Shown: positions 36,382 through 44,606, counted from the first letter of the stretch. The stretch: 64,000 bases of DNA from an uncultured Bacilli bacterium (GCA_934140575.1 CAKPBJ010000003.1:37692-101691), one strand, 5' to 3'. Numbers and translations are program-made. The notes: generated by a model from the letters alone, not told the origin.

Positions 36382-36960
36382 ATGAAAACTATAAGCAAAA
36401 ATTTAACAAACGAAATAATAATTAAAAATTCAAGGTTCATATGTTGTTTAATAAAATTAAATACTAATAGTAATATAAACGAAATCTTAGAAAACATAAA
36501 CCAACAATATCCCAAAGCAACACATTACTGTTATGGATATATAAAAAATAATGAGGAATATTCAAGCGATGACAGAGAACCAACTGGAACTGCTGGACCA
36601 CCAATACTAAATGTTTTAAAAAAAGAAAATTTAAATAATATATTATGTGTAGTAATTAGATACTTTGGTGGAATAAAATTAGGAGCTGGTGGGCTTATTA
36701 GAGCATACACAAAAAGCGTAACAGAATGCTTAAAAAATGAAGAGTTTAAAGAACTAGAAAACGGGTATAAAATAAAGATAGAATTTGCTTATAACCAAGA
36801 AAAACAAATTACATACCTTCTAAATAATAGTATAATAATTCATAAAGAATTTAATGAAACCATAACATACATTTGTCTAATTAATGAAGAAACACTAGAA
36901 AAACTAAAAAATTATAATATAGAAATATTAGAAAAAATAATAATGGAAAAAGACAATTAA
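36382..36960 (+). CDS. YigZ/IMPACT family protein
   Basis: 192 residues. Signature block KATHYCYGYIKNNEEYSSDDREPTGTAGPPILNVL, then VVIRYFGGIKLGAGGLIRAYTKSVTECL, characteristic of UPF0029/Impact N-terminal domains (YigZ in E. coli, YvyE in Bacillus). The C-terminal DUF1949-like part is shorter and less conserved. Start follows GAGGTGATTTC. Function: likely linked to translation or RNA control; the bacterial role is unproven. Confidence 0.92.
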   Translation: MKTISKNLTNEIIIKNSRFICCLIKLNTNSNINEILENINQQYPKATHYCYGYIKNNEEYSSDDREPTGTAGPPILNVLKKENLNNILCVVIRYFGGIKLGAGGLIRAYTKSVTECLKNEEFKELENGYKIKIEFAYNQEKQITYLLNNSIIIHKEFNETITYICLINEETLEKLKNYNIEILEKIIMEKDN

Positions 36961-36987
36961 AAAAAGTGATCCAAAATCACTTTTTTT
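36961..36987. terminator. Terminator between yigZ-like and lysozyme genes
   Basis: GTGAT (36966-36970) pairs with ATCAC (36976-36980), with A run left and T run right, so it works for both convergent genes. Confidence 0.75.
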
Positions 36988-37768
36988 AATTTCCATAAGT
37001 ATTCCAATAATCACCTTGAGCAGTATTACCACGAGTAACTGCAACACTCTCCTTATTAGCAGGTATTTCATAATCAGTTGTCCATTTAGAAGCAGCTTGA
37101 TAAGCACCCTCCTTTGTATTTGGAACATTTTGTAAAGTATTATATACTCCTGGATAACTACTTTTTAATTCATGAACTAAATATGAAAGTTGTCCATCCA
37201 AAGATGATGAATCAAGATTATTAGAACTACAATAATTCCTCAAATTTGTCCATCTACCATTATGCCATTGACAAATACCATAAGAAGTTCCACCATCGCC
37301 TAAAGCTTGTGTATTAAAACTAGATTCATGTTGAATATTAGCCATAATACCACAAATTGCCGCATTATTAAATCCTTGACTAGCAAGATAATTATATACC
37401 TTATCCTTTGTTTCATTACCAGTAGAAACATTACTAACAGTACTTGTACTAATCTTTCCAGAATCAATTCTAAGAACAGTATTTGAAGCAGCTTCATCAC
37501 CAGCTTTATATTTAGAAGAAGTTTCAGTAATATAAGAACTTATCTTTGAAAAATTATCTAAAACTTGTGTAATATTTGCAGAAGAAGTTGCAAATCCATT
37601 TACTGCCTCATCACAAAGAGGCCCCATAAATACACTTTCATTACTAAGATTAGTTTTACATTCATCAATTGTTGTTTTACTTATATTTAACTCCTCAGTA
37701 ACCTTTGAAGTAGTAGAAACAGCATTATCAAATATCCCATAATCAGATACACTATAATTTTCACTCAT
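36986..37768 (-). CDS. T7SS substrate-like protein with phage-tail-lysozyme-type domain (260 aa)
   Basis: True start ATG at 37768, after ACGGAGGTATTGTTT. Residues 1-95 resemble a helical hairpin of the WXG100/LXG type, with FMG in place of WxG near residue 47. After a Ser/Thr linker (100-120), residues ~122-260 match the phage tail lysozyme domain: VYNYLASQGFNNAAICGIMA, then HESSFNTQALGDGGTSYGICQWHNGRW. Glu148 in QHESS is the expected catalytic acid, and the GICQWHN block is conserved. Likely a secreted peptidoglycan hydrolase. It has its own promoter and follows a terminator, so it can be controlled apart from the other cassette genes. Confidence 0.85.
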   Translation of the reverse strand: MSENYSVSDYGIFDNAVSTTSKVTEELNISKTTIDECKTNLSNESVFMGPLCDEAVNGFATSSANITQVLDNFSKISSYITETSSKYKAGDEAASNTVLRIDSGKISTSTVSNVSTGNETKDKVYNYLASQGFNNAAICGIMANIQHESSFNTQALGDGGTSYGICQWHNGRWTNLRNYCSSNNLDSSSLDGQLSYLVHELKSSYPGVYNTLQNVPNTKEGAYQAASKWTTDYEIPANKESVAVTRGNTAQGDYWNTYGN

Positions 37769-37797
37769 AAACAATACCTCCGTACTATACAAATATA

Positions 37798-37826
37798 ATT
37801 TTACCATTAAAACCAAAAGATAACAA
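37798..37826 (-). promoter_or_regulatory. Promoter of the lysozyme-like gene
   Basis: On the minus strand TTGTTA (37821-37826), 17 bases, TAAAAT (37798-37803). Confidence 0.6.
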
Positions 37827-37842
37827 TCTAATTACGATCTAA

Positions 37843-37871
37843 AAAGCAAAAAAAGTGGCTTCCCACTTTTT
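37843..37871 (-). terminator. Terminator inside the T7SS cassette
   Basis: Arms CCACTTTT (37863-37870) and AAAAGTGG (37851-37858) with T run on the minus strand, overlapping the stop of the WXG100 gene ending at 37870. Confidence 0.75.
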
Positions 37872-38169
37872 AAATATTTGCAATTGTTTGACTTGCTGCA
37901 GCATCTGCTTCTTCATTAGCAGCAGTTACATTATAAATATGAGTTTTCATTGCAACTACCTTATCATAAAACACCTGGTAATTTTGACGAATTTCATCAT
38001 ATCTAGCCTTTGATTCTTCTGCTCCAGCACTTTCCCAATTTGAGCCATACAAACTACTCATAACATTATTTAAATCATCAAAAATCATCATAATATTATC
38101 TGCATTTTTTTGAACACCATCAGCATAACTTCTTGCTCCAGCGTAATCCTTCTCTTCAAATTCATTCAT
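37870..38169 (-). CDS. WXG100-family small secreted protein (99 aa)
   Basis: Helical hairpin of typical length with a WES turn (SNWESAGAEES, variant of WxG) at residues 45-47: helix one ARSYADGVQKNADNIMMIFDDLNNVM, helix two KARYDEIRQNYQVFYDKVVAMKTH. WXG100 proteins dimerise and leave the cell by the type VII system. Start follows AGGAGGTTAAATATCC. It is the third tandem WXG100 gene. Confidence 0.85.
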   Translation of the reverse strand: MNEFEEKDYAGARSYADGVQKNADNIMMIFDDLNNVMSSLYGSNWESAGAEESKARYDEIRQNYQVFYDKVVAMKTHIYNVTAANEEADAAASQTIANI

Positions 38170-38186
38170 GGATATTTAACCTCCTA

Positions 38187-38483
38187 TTAAAATAAATGTG
38201 CACCAGCACTAGCATTATCTTCTTCAGTTCTATTAAGAATATTAGCACCCTTACTAATAGCTTCTCCCAACTCATTTAATAATTGTTGAAAAGCATTTAA
38301 GTTTTGTGCTTGAACCTCATATGACTTATTAAATTCATTTGCAGAAAGTCCTCTCCAAATAGTCATTAAGCCATCAATATTATTTCTTAAATTAGCTAAT
38401 TCATTTGCAAATTCTTCTGCATTAGCAACAGTTTGTTTACCATTCGCATCCATAGCTCCAGTATTAACACTTAATCCTGACAT
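38187..38483 (-). CDS. WXG100-family small secreted protein (98 aa)
   Basis: Central IWRGLSANEF gives the WxG turn at residues 43-45; helix one EEFANELANLRNNIDGLMT precedes it and SYEVQAQNLNAFQQLLNELGEAI follows. Start follows AGGAGGAAAAGTTT. Upstream, 78 bases separate it from the previous WXG100 gene without a clear terminator. It is closer to the EsxA type by length than the third one. Confidence 0.88.
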   Translation of the reverse strand: MSGLSVNTGAMDANGKQTVANAEEFANELANLRNNIDGLMTIWRGLSANEFNKSYEVQAQNLNAFQQLLNELGEAISKGANILNRTEEDNASAGAHLF

Positions 38484-38561
38484 AAACTTTTCCTCCTACC
38501 TTTATCTAAATTATATAAAAAGTATAATCAATATACAATACATATTACAATAAGTTTACAC

Positions 38562-38849
38562 TTAAATGTCTAAAGCAGCAAGCTCTCCTTCTAGTGTTTC
38601 TATATTTTGAGCAGCCTGTTTGATAAATTTTCCTAAATTATTAACATATTCAGCATCTGCTTTAACAGTTTCTACTTGACCATTACATGTCGTTTGAAAA
38701 GAATTCTTAGCACTACCAGTCCAAGAAGTCAAATCACTATCCATTTGATTAGCATAACCATTAATAGACGATGAAACATCTGATGCAGTAGTACACAATT
38801 TTTCTCCTATAGCCGTCACCTGACTAAAATCACAAACTAATTTTGCCAT
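38562..38849 (-). CDS. WXG100-family small secreted protein (95 aa)
   Basis: SWTGSAKNSF supplies the WxG turn at residues 43-45; helix two TCNGQVETVKADAEYVNNLGKFIKQAAQNIETLE. Two N-terminal cysteines are unusual for the family. Its start is two bases below the stop of the 332-residue protein, so the genes are coupled. Ribosome site GGAGGTATAAA. Confidence 0.88.
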   Translation of the reverse strand: MAKLVCDFSQVTAIGEKLCTTASDVSSSINGYANQMDSDLTSWTGSAKNSFQTTCNGQVETVKADAEYVNNLGKFIKQAAQNIETLEGELAALDI

Positions 38850-38850
38850 T

Positions 38851-39849
38851 TTATACCTCCTTAATATCAGCTGTAACCGAATTAGATAAATCCGTATCCG
38901 TAGTTATTTCAGTATCTTTATTTATTAAAGTAATAACCTCATCAGACTTTAAATTATATTGTCCAACATTAGTAATAGAAGTTGTATTATTAATTAAATT
39001 CTCAGAAAAAGATAAAGGTGTTTTATTAGACCAATTTTCCTTGTCAACTATAAAACTAATTGAATTTTTAAAAGAATCAGTAACAGTATTTACACCAACA
39101 ACACACTCAACGACAGAATCATCTTTTTGAGTAAATTTAATTACATCTCCAACCTCACCTACCGAACTATCACAAGCAATTACATACTTGCCATCAACTA
39201 AAGCATATCCAGTACTATCATCATACTTAAAAGTTTCATCATCAAATAATTTCTTTGATTCATCAGTAATAATGTCATTATTTATATAAGCATAATTTAC
39301 CTTATTTAATTCTGTAGTAACTTCTTTTTCTAAATCATTTGTAGAATTATTATTTTTTTCATTTTCTAAGTCATCTTCCTCTGATTTTTCTAAATTATCA
39401 GTTGCTTCCTCAGATACTAAATTTGAAACTGCTGTGCCACCTGCAATTGCTCCCCCAGAAACAAAACCACTTGAAGAATTGCCAGAATAACTACCTCTAG
39501 AGTAATTTCCTCCTCCACTTGATGAACTTTCATTAGAAGTACTACTATCAGAAGAAGTTTTTTTATCAGCAGAAAAATCATCACTACCATCAAACTTCAT
39601 ACTACTTTGAAGTTTTGTATGAGCAGACACAACATTTTCTAAAACTACAGAAGTATTTTTAATTTTAGTAGAACAAGCCTCAATATTACTTGATAAAACA
39701 CTCTTTGCATTAGAAAAATCAAACCCATCTTCACAACTTGTATCATAACTATTAATTGAATTAGCAACATTATTAATTTGTGACGCAAGTGAACCAATTG
39801 CACTTGCAGCTGATGTTACCGCATCAGTTTCTAACATAAAAATTGCCAT
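38851..39849 (-). CDS. Long T7SS-associated protein with Ser/Gly linker and unknown C-terminal domain (332 aa)
   Basis: ATG follows AAGGAGGAAAAAT. Residues 1-85 look like a two-helix T7SS module (TDAVTSAASAIGSLASQINNVANSI... SVVLENVVSAHTKLQSS) though without a WxG. A Ser/Asn/Gly-rich linker spans about 92-137, a glycine-rich GGAIAGGTAVSNL patch follows, then an acidic stretch and a beta-rich domain from about 190 that I cannot name (FDDETFKYDDSTGYALVDGKYVIACDSSVGEVGD...). It is not a classical signal-peptide protein. A toxin, adhesin or coat partner are all possible. Confidence 0.7.
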   Translation of the reverse strand: MAIFMLETDAVTSAASAIGSLASQINNVANSINSYDTSCEDGFDFSNAKSVLSSNIEACSTKIKNTSVVLENVVSAHTKLQSSMKFDGSDDFSADKKTSSDSSTSNESSSSGGGNYSRGSYSGNSSSGFVSGGAIAGGTAVSNLVSEEATDNLEKSEEDDLENEKNNNSTNDLEKEVTTELNKVNYAYINNDIITDESKKLFDDETFKYDDSTGYALVDGKYVIACDSSVGEVGDVIKFTQKDDSVVECVVGVNTVTDSFKNSISFIVDKENWSNKTPLSFSENLINNTTSITNVGQYNLKSDEVITLINKDTEITTDTDLSNSVTADIKEV

Positions 39850-39904
39850 ATTTTTCCTCCTTTTTTCAAAATCCCACTATATTAAAAAACATAATAGATA
39901 AAAT

Positions 39905-40429
39905 TTATTTAATATTTTTAATAATAAGCATCATAGAATTCAATAAATAATTAATAAGATTATCATCTTTCAAATTACTAACATCTTTTAGAAGAACACC
40001 ACCACTTAAAGGAAATAAGCAAGTTGAAAGTGAAACAATATTAAATGAATTATTACGACTATTAATAAAATAAGCAAAAACTTCTCTCATAAAACTATCA
40101 TTATTAACTATAACATCTCTAAAATATACTTTATATTGAAATGAATAATTATAATCTTCATAATAAACTACATTATTTTTATCAATAATAATATTATTAT
40201 TCTTACCATAACTAATAGTTGAATTTATATCCTTTTCAATTAAATTATCAAAAGCATCATTTGCATCACTAGTTGCGAATCTTTCTGTAAAATTTTGATT
40301 ATTCGCAGCTAAAAAACCATTTTCAGATTTCATCTTTATTGTAAATCCATCAATTAAGGGAATAAATATACTTTGATTATTTAACTCATTAGCCATCTTT
40401 ATTGCTTTTTCAATATTATTATTTATCAA
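39905..40429 (-). CDS. Unknown protein coupled to the C39-like gene (174 aa)
   Basis: Reading open from 40534, but the best start is TTG at 40429: it follows AAGGAGATGTGGAGT and overlaps the end of the peptidase gene by 11 bases (TTGATAAATAA). Product starts INNNIEKAIKMANELNNQSIF; no signal, no membrane span, no cysteine-rich pattern until CLFPL near the end. In T7SS loci such an intracellular protein encoded next to an effector is often its immunity protein or chaperone; here that is inference only. Confidence 0.65.
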   Translation of the reverse strand: MINNNIEKAIKMANELNNQSIFIPLIDGFTIKMKSENGFLAANNQNFTERFATSDANDAFDNLIEKDINSTISYGKNNNIIIDKNNVVYYEDYNYSFQYKVYFRDVIVNNDSFMREVFAYFINSRNNSFNIVSLSTCLFPLSGGVLLKDVSNLKDDNLINYLLNSMMLIIKNIK

Positions 40430-41318
40430 AACTCCACATCTCCTTTCCCTCATTAACGAATGTTGAAACATCATAATTAGTATTAGAGCGTTCCTCACTA
40501 TTAGGATCAGCCACAGACACTGTTCCATCATCATTAATTCCTGTTAATACAATAAAATGTCCTGAACGAGTAAACGTTCCAGGTCCCATAGACATAATAA
40601 CAGTTTTACCATTAGATAAAGAATTAACTATATTTTGAGAACTAACTCCACTTTCTTCACAATTAATACCATAGTCAGATGAAATTTTTTCAAAATAACT
40701 CCATGCTGTACCTTGACCATTCACATACGTTCCATGATTCAAACTATAATTTGTTGCTTCTACAGGACTTACTTCTTTACCAGTTAAATATGTAAGAACC
40801 ATTGCCATAGAAGTTGGACCACATCCAGCCTCAGCAATAGTAGTTCCCGCATAATAAGGATCACTATAATTATATTGATAATAATTAACAAAATCATTTA
40901 AATTTGGTGTTGAAGATGCTGCTGCTAACCTATTTGATGAAACAGTAGATAACAAACTTTCTATTTCAGCCTTTAAACTATTCATTTTTCCAGTATACTC
41001 ACTAACTTGATTTGAATATAAAGATTGTGCACCAGAATCTTGTTTCTGATTTGCTAAATTTAAATTATTTCTCGCAATATCTAATGAATTTTTATAAGAT
41101 TTATAATTCTCATACTTATCGCAAGCTGAAGCAAAAGCACTCATCCCACTCTCAATCGCACTAGTATACTCTGAAATAAAACTTTCAGTCTTTGAAACAA
41201 TAGAATCATGTGACGTTCCCTTCCATGCACCATCAAGCCCACTAATTTGAGAACTATAACTACTTAAAATAGATTTAACCGAACTTAAATCATTATTAAC
41301 CGAACTACTACTAACCAT
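40419..41318 (-). CDS. WXG100-like module fused to C39-like cysteine peptidase (299 aa)
   Basis: Start follows GAGGAGGATATTT. Residues ~8-130 are a helical T7SS-type module with AWKG (W32-G34) and a long coiled region ending near SNRLAAASS. From about 140 a C39/papain-like peptidase: AEAGCGPTSMAMVLTYL has the nucleophile Cys166 with preceding small residues, SGHFIVLTG supplies His254 and VADPNS supplies Asp271, a complete triad order. No signal peptide, so export would be by T7SS. It is first in the cassette, directly after the promoter. Confidence 0.85.
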   Translation of the reverse strand: MVSSSSVNNDLSSVKSILSSYSSQISGLDGAWKGTSHDSIVSKTESFISEYTSAIESGMSAFASACDKYENYKSYKNSLDIARNNLNLANQKQDSGAQSLYSNQVSEYTGKMNSLKAEIESLLSTVSSNRLAAASSTPNLNDFVNYYQYNYSDPYYAGTTIAEAGCGPTSMAMVLTYLTGKEVSPVEATNYSLNHGTYVNGQGTAWSYFEKISSDYGINCEESGVSSQNIVNSLSNGKTVIMSMGPGTFTRSGHFIVLTGINDDGTVSVADPNSEERSNTNYDVSTFVNEGKEMWSFDK

Positions 41319-41347
41319 AAATATCCTCCTCTACTATCTATAATAAT

Positions 41348-41376
41348 ATTCTATCACTTAAATTTATCAATAACAA
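41348..41376 (-). promoter_or_regulatory. Promoter of the T7SS cassette
   Basis: On the minus strand TTGTTA (41371-41376), 17 bases, TAGAAT (41348-41353). Confidence 0.6.
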
Positions 41377-41410
41377 ATCATTTCATAGAAATATACATAA
41401 TTTTATTTAT

Positions 41411-41439
41411 CAAGAAAAAAAAGACTATAATTTAGTCTT
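41411..41439 (-). terminator. Terminator of tdk
   Basis: Stem AAGACTA (41421-41427) with TAGTCTT (41433-41439), then T run on the minus strand. It contains the stop codon. Confidence 0.8.
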
Positions 41440-42037
41440 GTAATTTATTTCTCAAATCATTAAACTTTTTCATCTTCTTAAAATAACATTTAGGACATAA
41501 AGATTCATAAGTAACATTAGCCTTGCCATCAATTGCCACCTGATCTCCCGAAAAAGTAAATCTACCATTAATAAGCCTTGCATTAAACGTAGCTTTATTA
41601 CCACAAGAACAAATAGTCTTCATTTCTTCAATAGTATGTGCAATCTCTAAAAGTCTAGTACTGCCTTCAAAACCAGTTGCTGTAAAGTCAGTTCTTAATC
41701 CATAACAAATAATAGGAATATCATAAAATACAACAATCTGTAATAATTGAGCAACCTGTTCTCTTTTTAAAAATTGAGCCTCATCAACAAATATACAACT
41801 TATACCTTCAATATTCTTTGATAAATAAAAATATAAATCTTCATCACTACTTACTAAATGATCAACTTCTCTTTCAAGCCCAATCCTAGAAACTATTTTA
41901 TTACCACCCTTAGTATCAACCCTTGGTTTTAATACTAAAACATTCATTCCTCTATCTTCATAATTATGAACTGATTGTAAAAGTAAAGCTGTTTTACCAC
42001 AATTCATTGCTCCATATCTAAAATATAATTTTGCCAT
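41432..42037 (-). CDS. tdk: Thymidine kinase
   Basis: Phosphorylates thymidine in salvage. 201 residues after choosing ATG at 42037, which follows AGGTAGGATGATT. P-loop YGAMNCGKTALLLQ, DEAQFL (catalytic Asp/Glu), YGLRTDFTATGFEGSTRL, and zinc cysteines in ICSCGNKATFNARL and CPKC. The lasso region is typical of type II enzymes. It sits between the T7SS cassette and the sigma-E genes. Confidence 0.95.
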   Translation of the reverse strand: MAKLYFRYGAMNCGKTALLLQSVHNYEDRGMNVLVLKPRVDTKGGNKIVSRIGLEREVDHLVSSDEDLYFYLSKNIEGISCIFVDEAQFLKREQVAQLLQIVVFYDIPIICYGLRTDFTATGFEGSTRLLEIAHTIEEMKTICSCGNKATFNARLINGRFTFSGDQVAIDGKANVTYESLCPKCYFKKMKKFNDLRNKLQD

Positions 42038-42095
42038 AATAATCATCCTACCTTACATAAACTATATCACAAAATTAAAACAAAAAAACAACTTT

Positions 42096-42785
42096 TTAAA
42101 CATTTATTATCATTTGTAATTTTTTAATAACTTTCTTCTCAATTCTAGAAATATAAGACTGAGAAATACCAAGCATCGAAGCAACTTCTTTTTGTGTATA
42201 CTCTTCACTTCCAAGTAATCCATATCTTAAAATCATTATATCTCTATCCCTTGGCTTAAGTTTCAAAATACAATTAATCATAACCTCTTTATTAGATTTT
42301 TCCTCAATATCATTAGAAACAACATCTTTATCCGTTCCAATAACATCCTCTAAATGTAATTCATTCCCATCCCCATCAAGCGATAAAGGGCAATCTATAC
42401 TAACCTCCATTTTTAATTTCTTATTCTTTCTTAAAAACATAAGTATCTCATTCTCAATACATCTAGAACAATAAGTAGCTAATTTAATATTCTTATCACT
42501 ACTAAAAGTATTAATCCCCTTAATAAGCCCAATATTTCCAATACTCACTAAATCTTCTAAATCAACACCTGTATTTTCATATTTCTTAGCTAAAAATACA
42601 ACTAATCTTAAATTATGTTCAATCAACTTCTCACGAGCAAGCTTATCACCATCTTCTTTTAATTTAACATAATACTCCTCTTGTTCCCTACTCAAAGGTT
42701 CCTTAAGTATATCAGTAGCCCCAACATAAAAAATACTATTTACTTTATTAAAAAATCTTCTTAAAAACTTAAATAATCTATTCAT
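42096..42785 (-). CDS. sigE: Sporulation sigma factor sigma-E (precursor)
   Basis: 229 residues. A pro-sequence of about 28 residues precedes EPLSREQEEYYV, with YVGATDILKEPL corresponding to the SpoIIGA cleavage region. Region 2 (NLRLVVFLAKKYENTGVDLEDLVSIGNIGLIKGINTF) and region 4 (RDRDIMILRYGLLGSEEYTQKEVASMLGISQSYISRIEKK) are complete. It directs mother-cell gene expression. Starts in overlap ATGA with spoIIGA. No sigG follows, unlike Bacillus. Confidence 0.94.
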   Translation of the reverse strand: MNRLFKFLRRFFNKVNSIFYVGATDILKEPLSREQEEYYVKLKEDGDKLAREKLIEHNLRLVVFLAKKYENTGVDLEDLVSIGNIGLIKGINTFSSDKNIKLATYCSRCIENEILMFLRKNKKLKMEVSIDCPLSLDGDGNELHLEDVIGTDKDVVSNDIEEKSNKEVMINCILKLKPRDRDIMILRYGLLGSEEYTQKEVASMLGISQSYISRIEKKVIKKLQMIINV

Positions 42786-43510
42786 AAATCCTCCTTTAAT
42801 CTATTAGGTAAAATACAATCCATCCCATTAACATCCAACCTATCTTTAGATAACCCCACTAAATAATTAGATAAAACTTTATCATTAATTTTAACCTTAT
42901 CTGGTCTAATACAAGGAATAACCCCACAATTATTTAAAGCCTTATATGGAATATATAAAACATTCCTATAATCAAGTTCCAAATTAACAAGAATAACAGG
43001 ATCACCTCTAATAGGAGAACACAATCTATTACCAGTATCAATAAACCCTTCAAACTTATATACTTTATTAGATATAGTAATCTCCACAATATATTTATCA
43101 TTTATATTTAATTTAAACTTAGTTAACTCCTTAATAAGTATCTTAGTAATAATAGGACTTAGTACTATCATAGTTATATAATTAAAATATAAATTCCCAT
43201 TTAAATCAAAAAGGTAAATTACTCCTCCTATTATTATACTTATAAGATAAAAATACATTATATTATTAAAGATATTTTTAAATCCAAAACTAATACATAT
43301 TATAATTAAACTAAATACTAATTTTAAAATCATAAGTTCTAAATTAGTAATATTAATAAAAACTAAAAAAGTCGTTAAAGAACCAAATAAACTTCCAAAA
43401 AATATTCTAATATTAGATTTATTTATCTTTAGTAATCTCTTAGTCCCATAAAGTATAATAAAATCTAACAAAAAATTAACAATAAAAACTAGTTCAATAT
43501 AAACTTTCAT
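42782..43510 (-). CDS. spoIIGA: Sigma-E processing peptidase SpoIIGA
   Basis: 242 residues. N-terminal half has about five membrane helices beginning KVYIELVFIVNFLLDFIILY; the C-terminal half is the aspartic-type protease with the catalytic FIDTGNRLC motif followed by GDPVILVNLE and PYKALNNCGVIPCIRPDKV. Cleaves the pro-sequence of sigma-E after septation. Overlaps sigE by four bases. Confidence 0.93.
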   Translation of the reverse strand: MKVYIELVFIVNFLLDFIILYGTKRLLKINKSNIRIFFGSLFGSLTTFLVFINITNLELMILKLVFSLIIICISFGFKNIFNNIMYFYLISIIIGGVIYLFDLNGNLYFNYITMIVLSPIITKILIKELTKFKLNINDKYIVEITISNKVYKFEGFIDTGNRLCSPIRGDPVILVNLELDYRNVLYIPYKALNNCGVIPCIRPDKVKINDKVLSNYLVGLSKDRLDVNGMDCILPNRLKEDL

Positions 43511-43531
43511 TCTATCACCAGTTTAATTATA

Positions 43532-43560
43532 AAAATAAAAAAACGACTATATTGTCGTTT
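43532..43560 (-). terminator. Terminator of the small membrane protein gene
   Basis: AAACGAC (43541-43547) pairs with GTCGTTT (43554-43560), followed by T run on the minus strand. Confidence 0.75.
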
Positions 43561-43565
43561 AGTGT

Positions 43566-43886
43566 TTATATCTTCTTTTTATGAATAAATATTTTAATAA
43601 TATAAGATAAAAATATTATCATTATTATAATAAATGCCCATTCTAAAATAGTATTTAGAATTGGAATACTATAAGTATACTTATTAATAATAGCCAAAAC
43701 ACTTTCAGGAATATACTTATTAATTAATGCAGAAACATCAGGCAAAGGAATATTATTCTTAATAAATGTTAGTATTCTTAAAAAGATATCTACAATTGCG
43801 ATAAAAAATACAAAAGAAGAAAACCTTTTAAAAAACATAATAACAACTACAATTAATACAATTAATACAATTAAATCAATATACAT
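43566..43886 (-). CDS. Small membrane protein, unknown (106 aa)
   Basis: Three membrane helices: residues 2-20, 24-42 and 75-98, with a short outward loop carrying IPLPDVSALINKYIPESVLAI. Ends in a basic HKKKI. I do not recognise the family. It has a terminator of its own, so it is separate from spoIIGA downstream. Confidence 0.7.
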   Translation of the reverse strand: MYIDLIVLIVLIVVVIMFFKRFSSFVFFIAIVDIFLRILTFIKNNIPLPDVSALINKYIPESVLAIINKYTYSIPILNTILEWAFIIIMIIFLSYIIKIFIHKKKI

Positions 43887-43993
43887 AACTACAACCTTCC
43901 TATTCCATATTTTACCAGTTTATTTTATCATTAAAATTAGTTTAAAGACAAGTCTAAAAGAATATTTTAAAAGCTAATTTACAAAAAGAAAAT

Positions 43994-44022
43994 TTGCAAA
44001 AAACAGAAATTTATGTTATAAT
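43994..44022 (+). promoter_or_regulatory. Strong promoter
   Basis: TTGCAA (43994-43999), 17 bases, TATAAT (44017-44022). Confidence 0.75.
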
Positions 44023-44048
44023 AGCGAAGCGAGAAAGGGGGATACACA

Positions 44049-44546
44049 ATGAAAAGATTAATGGATTTATACACATGTCATACAAACTCAAAAAAAGATA
44101 AAATTAAACGTGGCAATAGAGTTATAATAAACGATGAAGGATACTTTGAAGGAATATATACAGATCAAGAAAACAAACCAGATTCATATATATTTGGTAA
44201 GGTTGATAATAAATCAATAAAAGTTTATGATATGCCACTAGGTTATAACGAAACTTTTGTTTTACAAGGTTCAACACAAGATTATAAGTATACTGGTACA
44301 TATGATATACTTATTTATGGATATAAATTAGTTACAAAAGAAAACTGTGAAATGATTATTGCTGATAGTGATATAGTTAGAGAAGTAAAAAATGATGAAA
44401 TATCATTCATAATAAATGAAACAAAGAAAGCAAAAAGAAAATTATCTGCTAACCAAAAAGAAGTATACGATTCCTATATCAAAAAAATGAAGAAAAATAA
44501 AAAAGCAATGGAAGATAAATTTGCAATAAAAAAATATGTAAAGTAG
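44049..44546 (+). CDS. Hypothetical protein (165 aa)
   Basis: ATG follows AAAGGGGGATACACA behind a near-consensus promoter, so it is probably well expressed. N-terminal beta-rich part MDLYTCHTNSKKDKIKRGNRVIIND... YIFGKVDNKSIKVYDMP and a basic helical tail (KKAKRKLSANQKEVYDSYIKKMKKN). No known domain seen. Confidence 0.75.
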   Translation: MKRLMDLYTCHTNSKKDKIKRGNRVIINDEGYFEGIYTDQENKPDSYIFGKVDNKSIKVYDMPLGYNETFVLQGSTQDYKYTGTYDILIYGYKLVTKENCEMIIADSDIVREVKNDEISFIINETKKAKRKLSANQKEVYDSYIKKMKKNKKAMEDKFAIKKYVK

Positions 44547-44569
44547 TCAAAACTACTTTATTTTTTTCT
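44540..44569 (+). terminator. Terminator of the 165-aa gene
   Basis: AAAGTAGT (44540-44547) pairs with ACTACTTT (44552-44559), then T run; it contains the stop codon. Confidence 0.75.
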
Positions 44570-44572
44570 AAA

Positions 44573-44606
44573 CAAAAAACAAGAGCTACCTTATAAAGTA
44601 ACTCTT
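44573..44606 (-). terminator. Terminator of spoIVB
   Basis: Stem AAGAGCTAC (44581-44589) with GTAACTCTT (44598-44606) on the minus strand with T-rich tail, overlapping the stop codon. Confidence 0.65.

Noticed and set aside
36986..37768. Prophage remnant because of the tail lysozyme domain
   Set aside because: No other phage structural, portal or terminase gene is in the window; the N-terminal module and neighbours fit type VII secretion.
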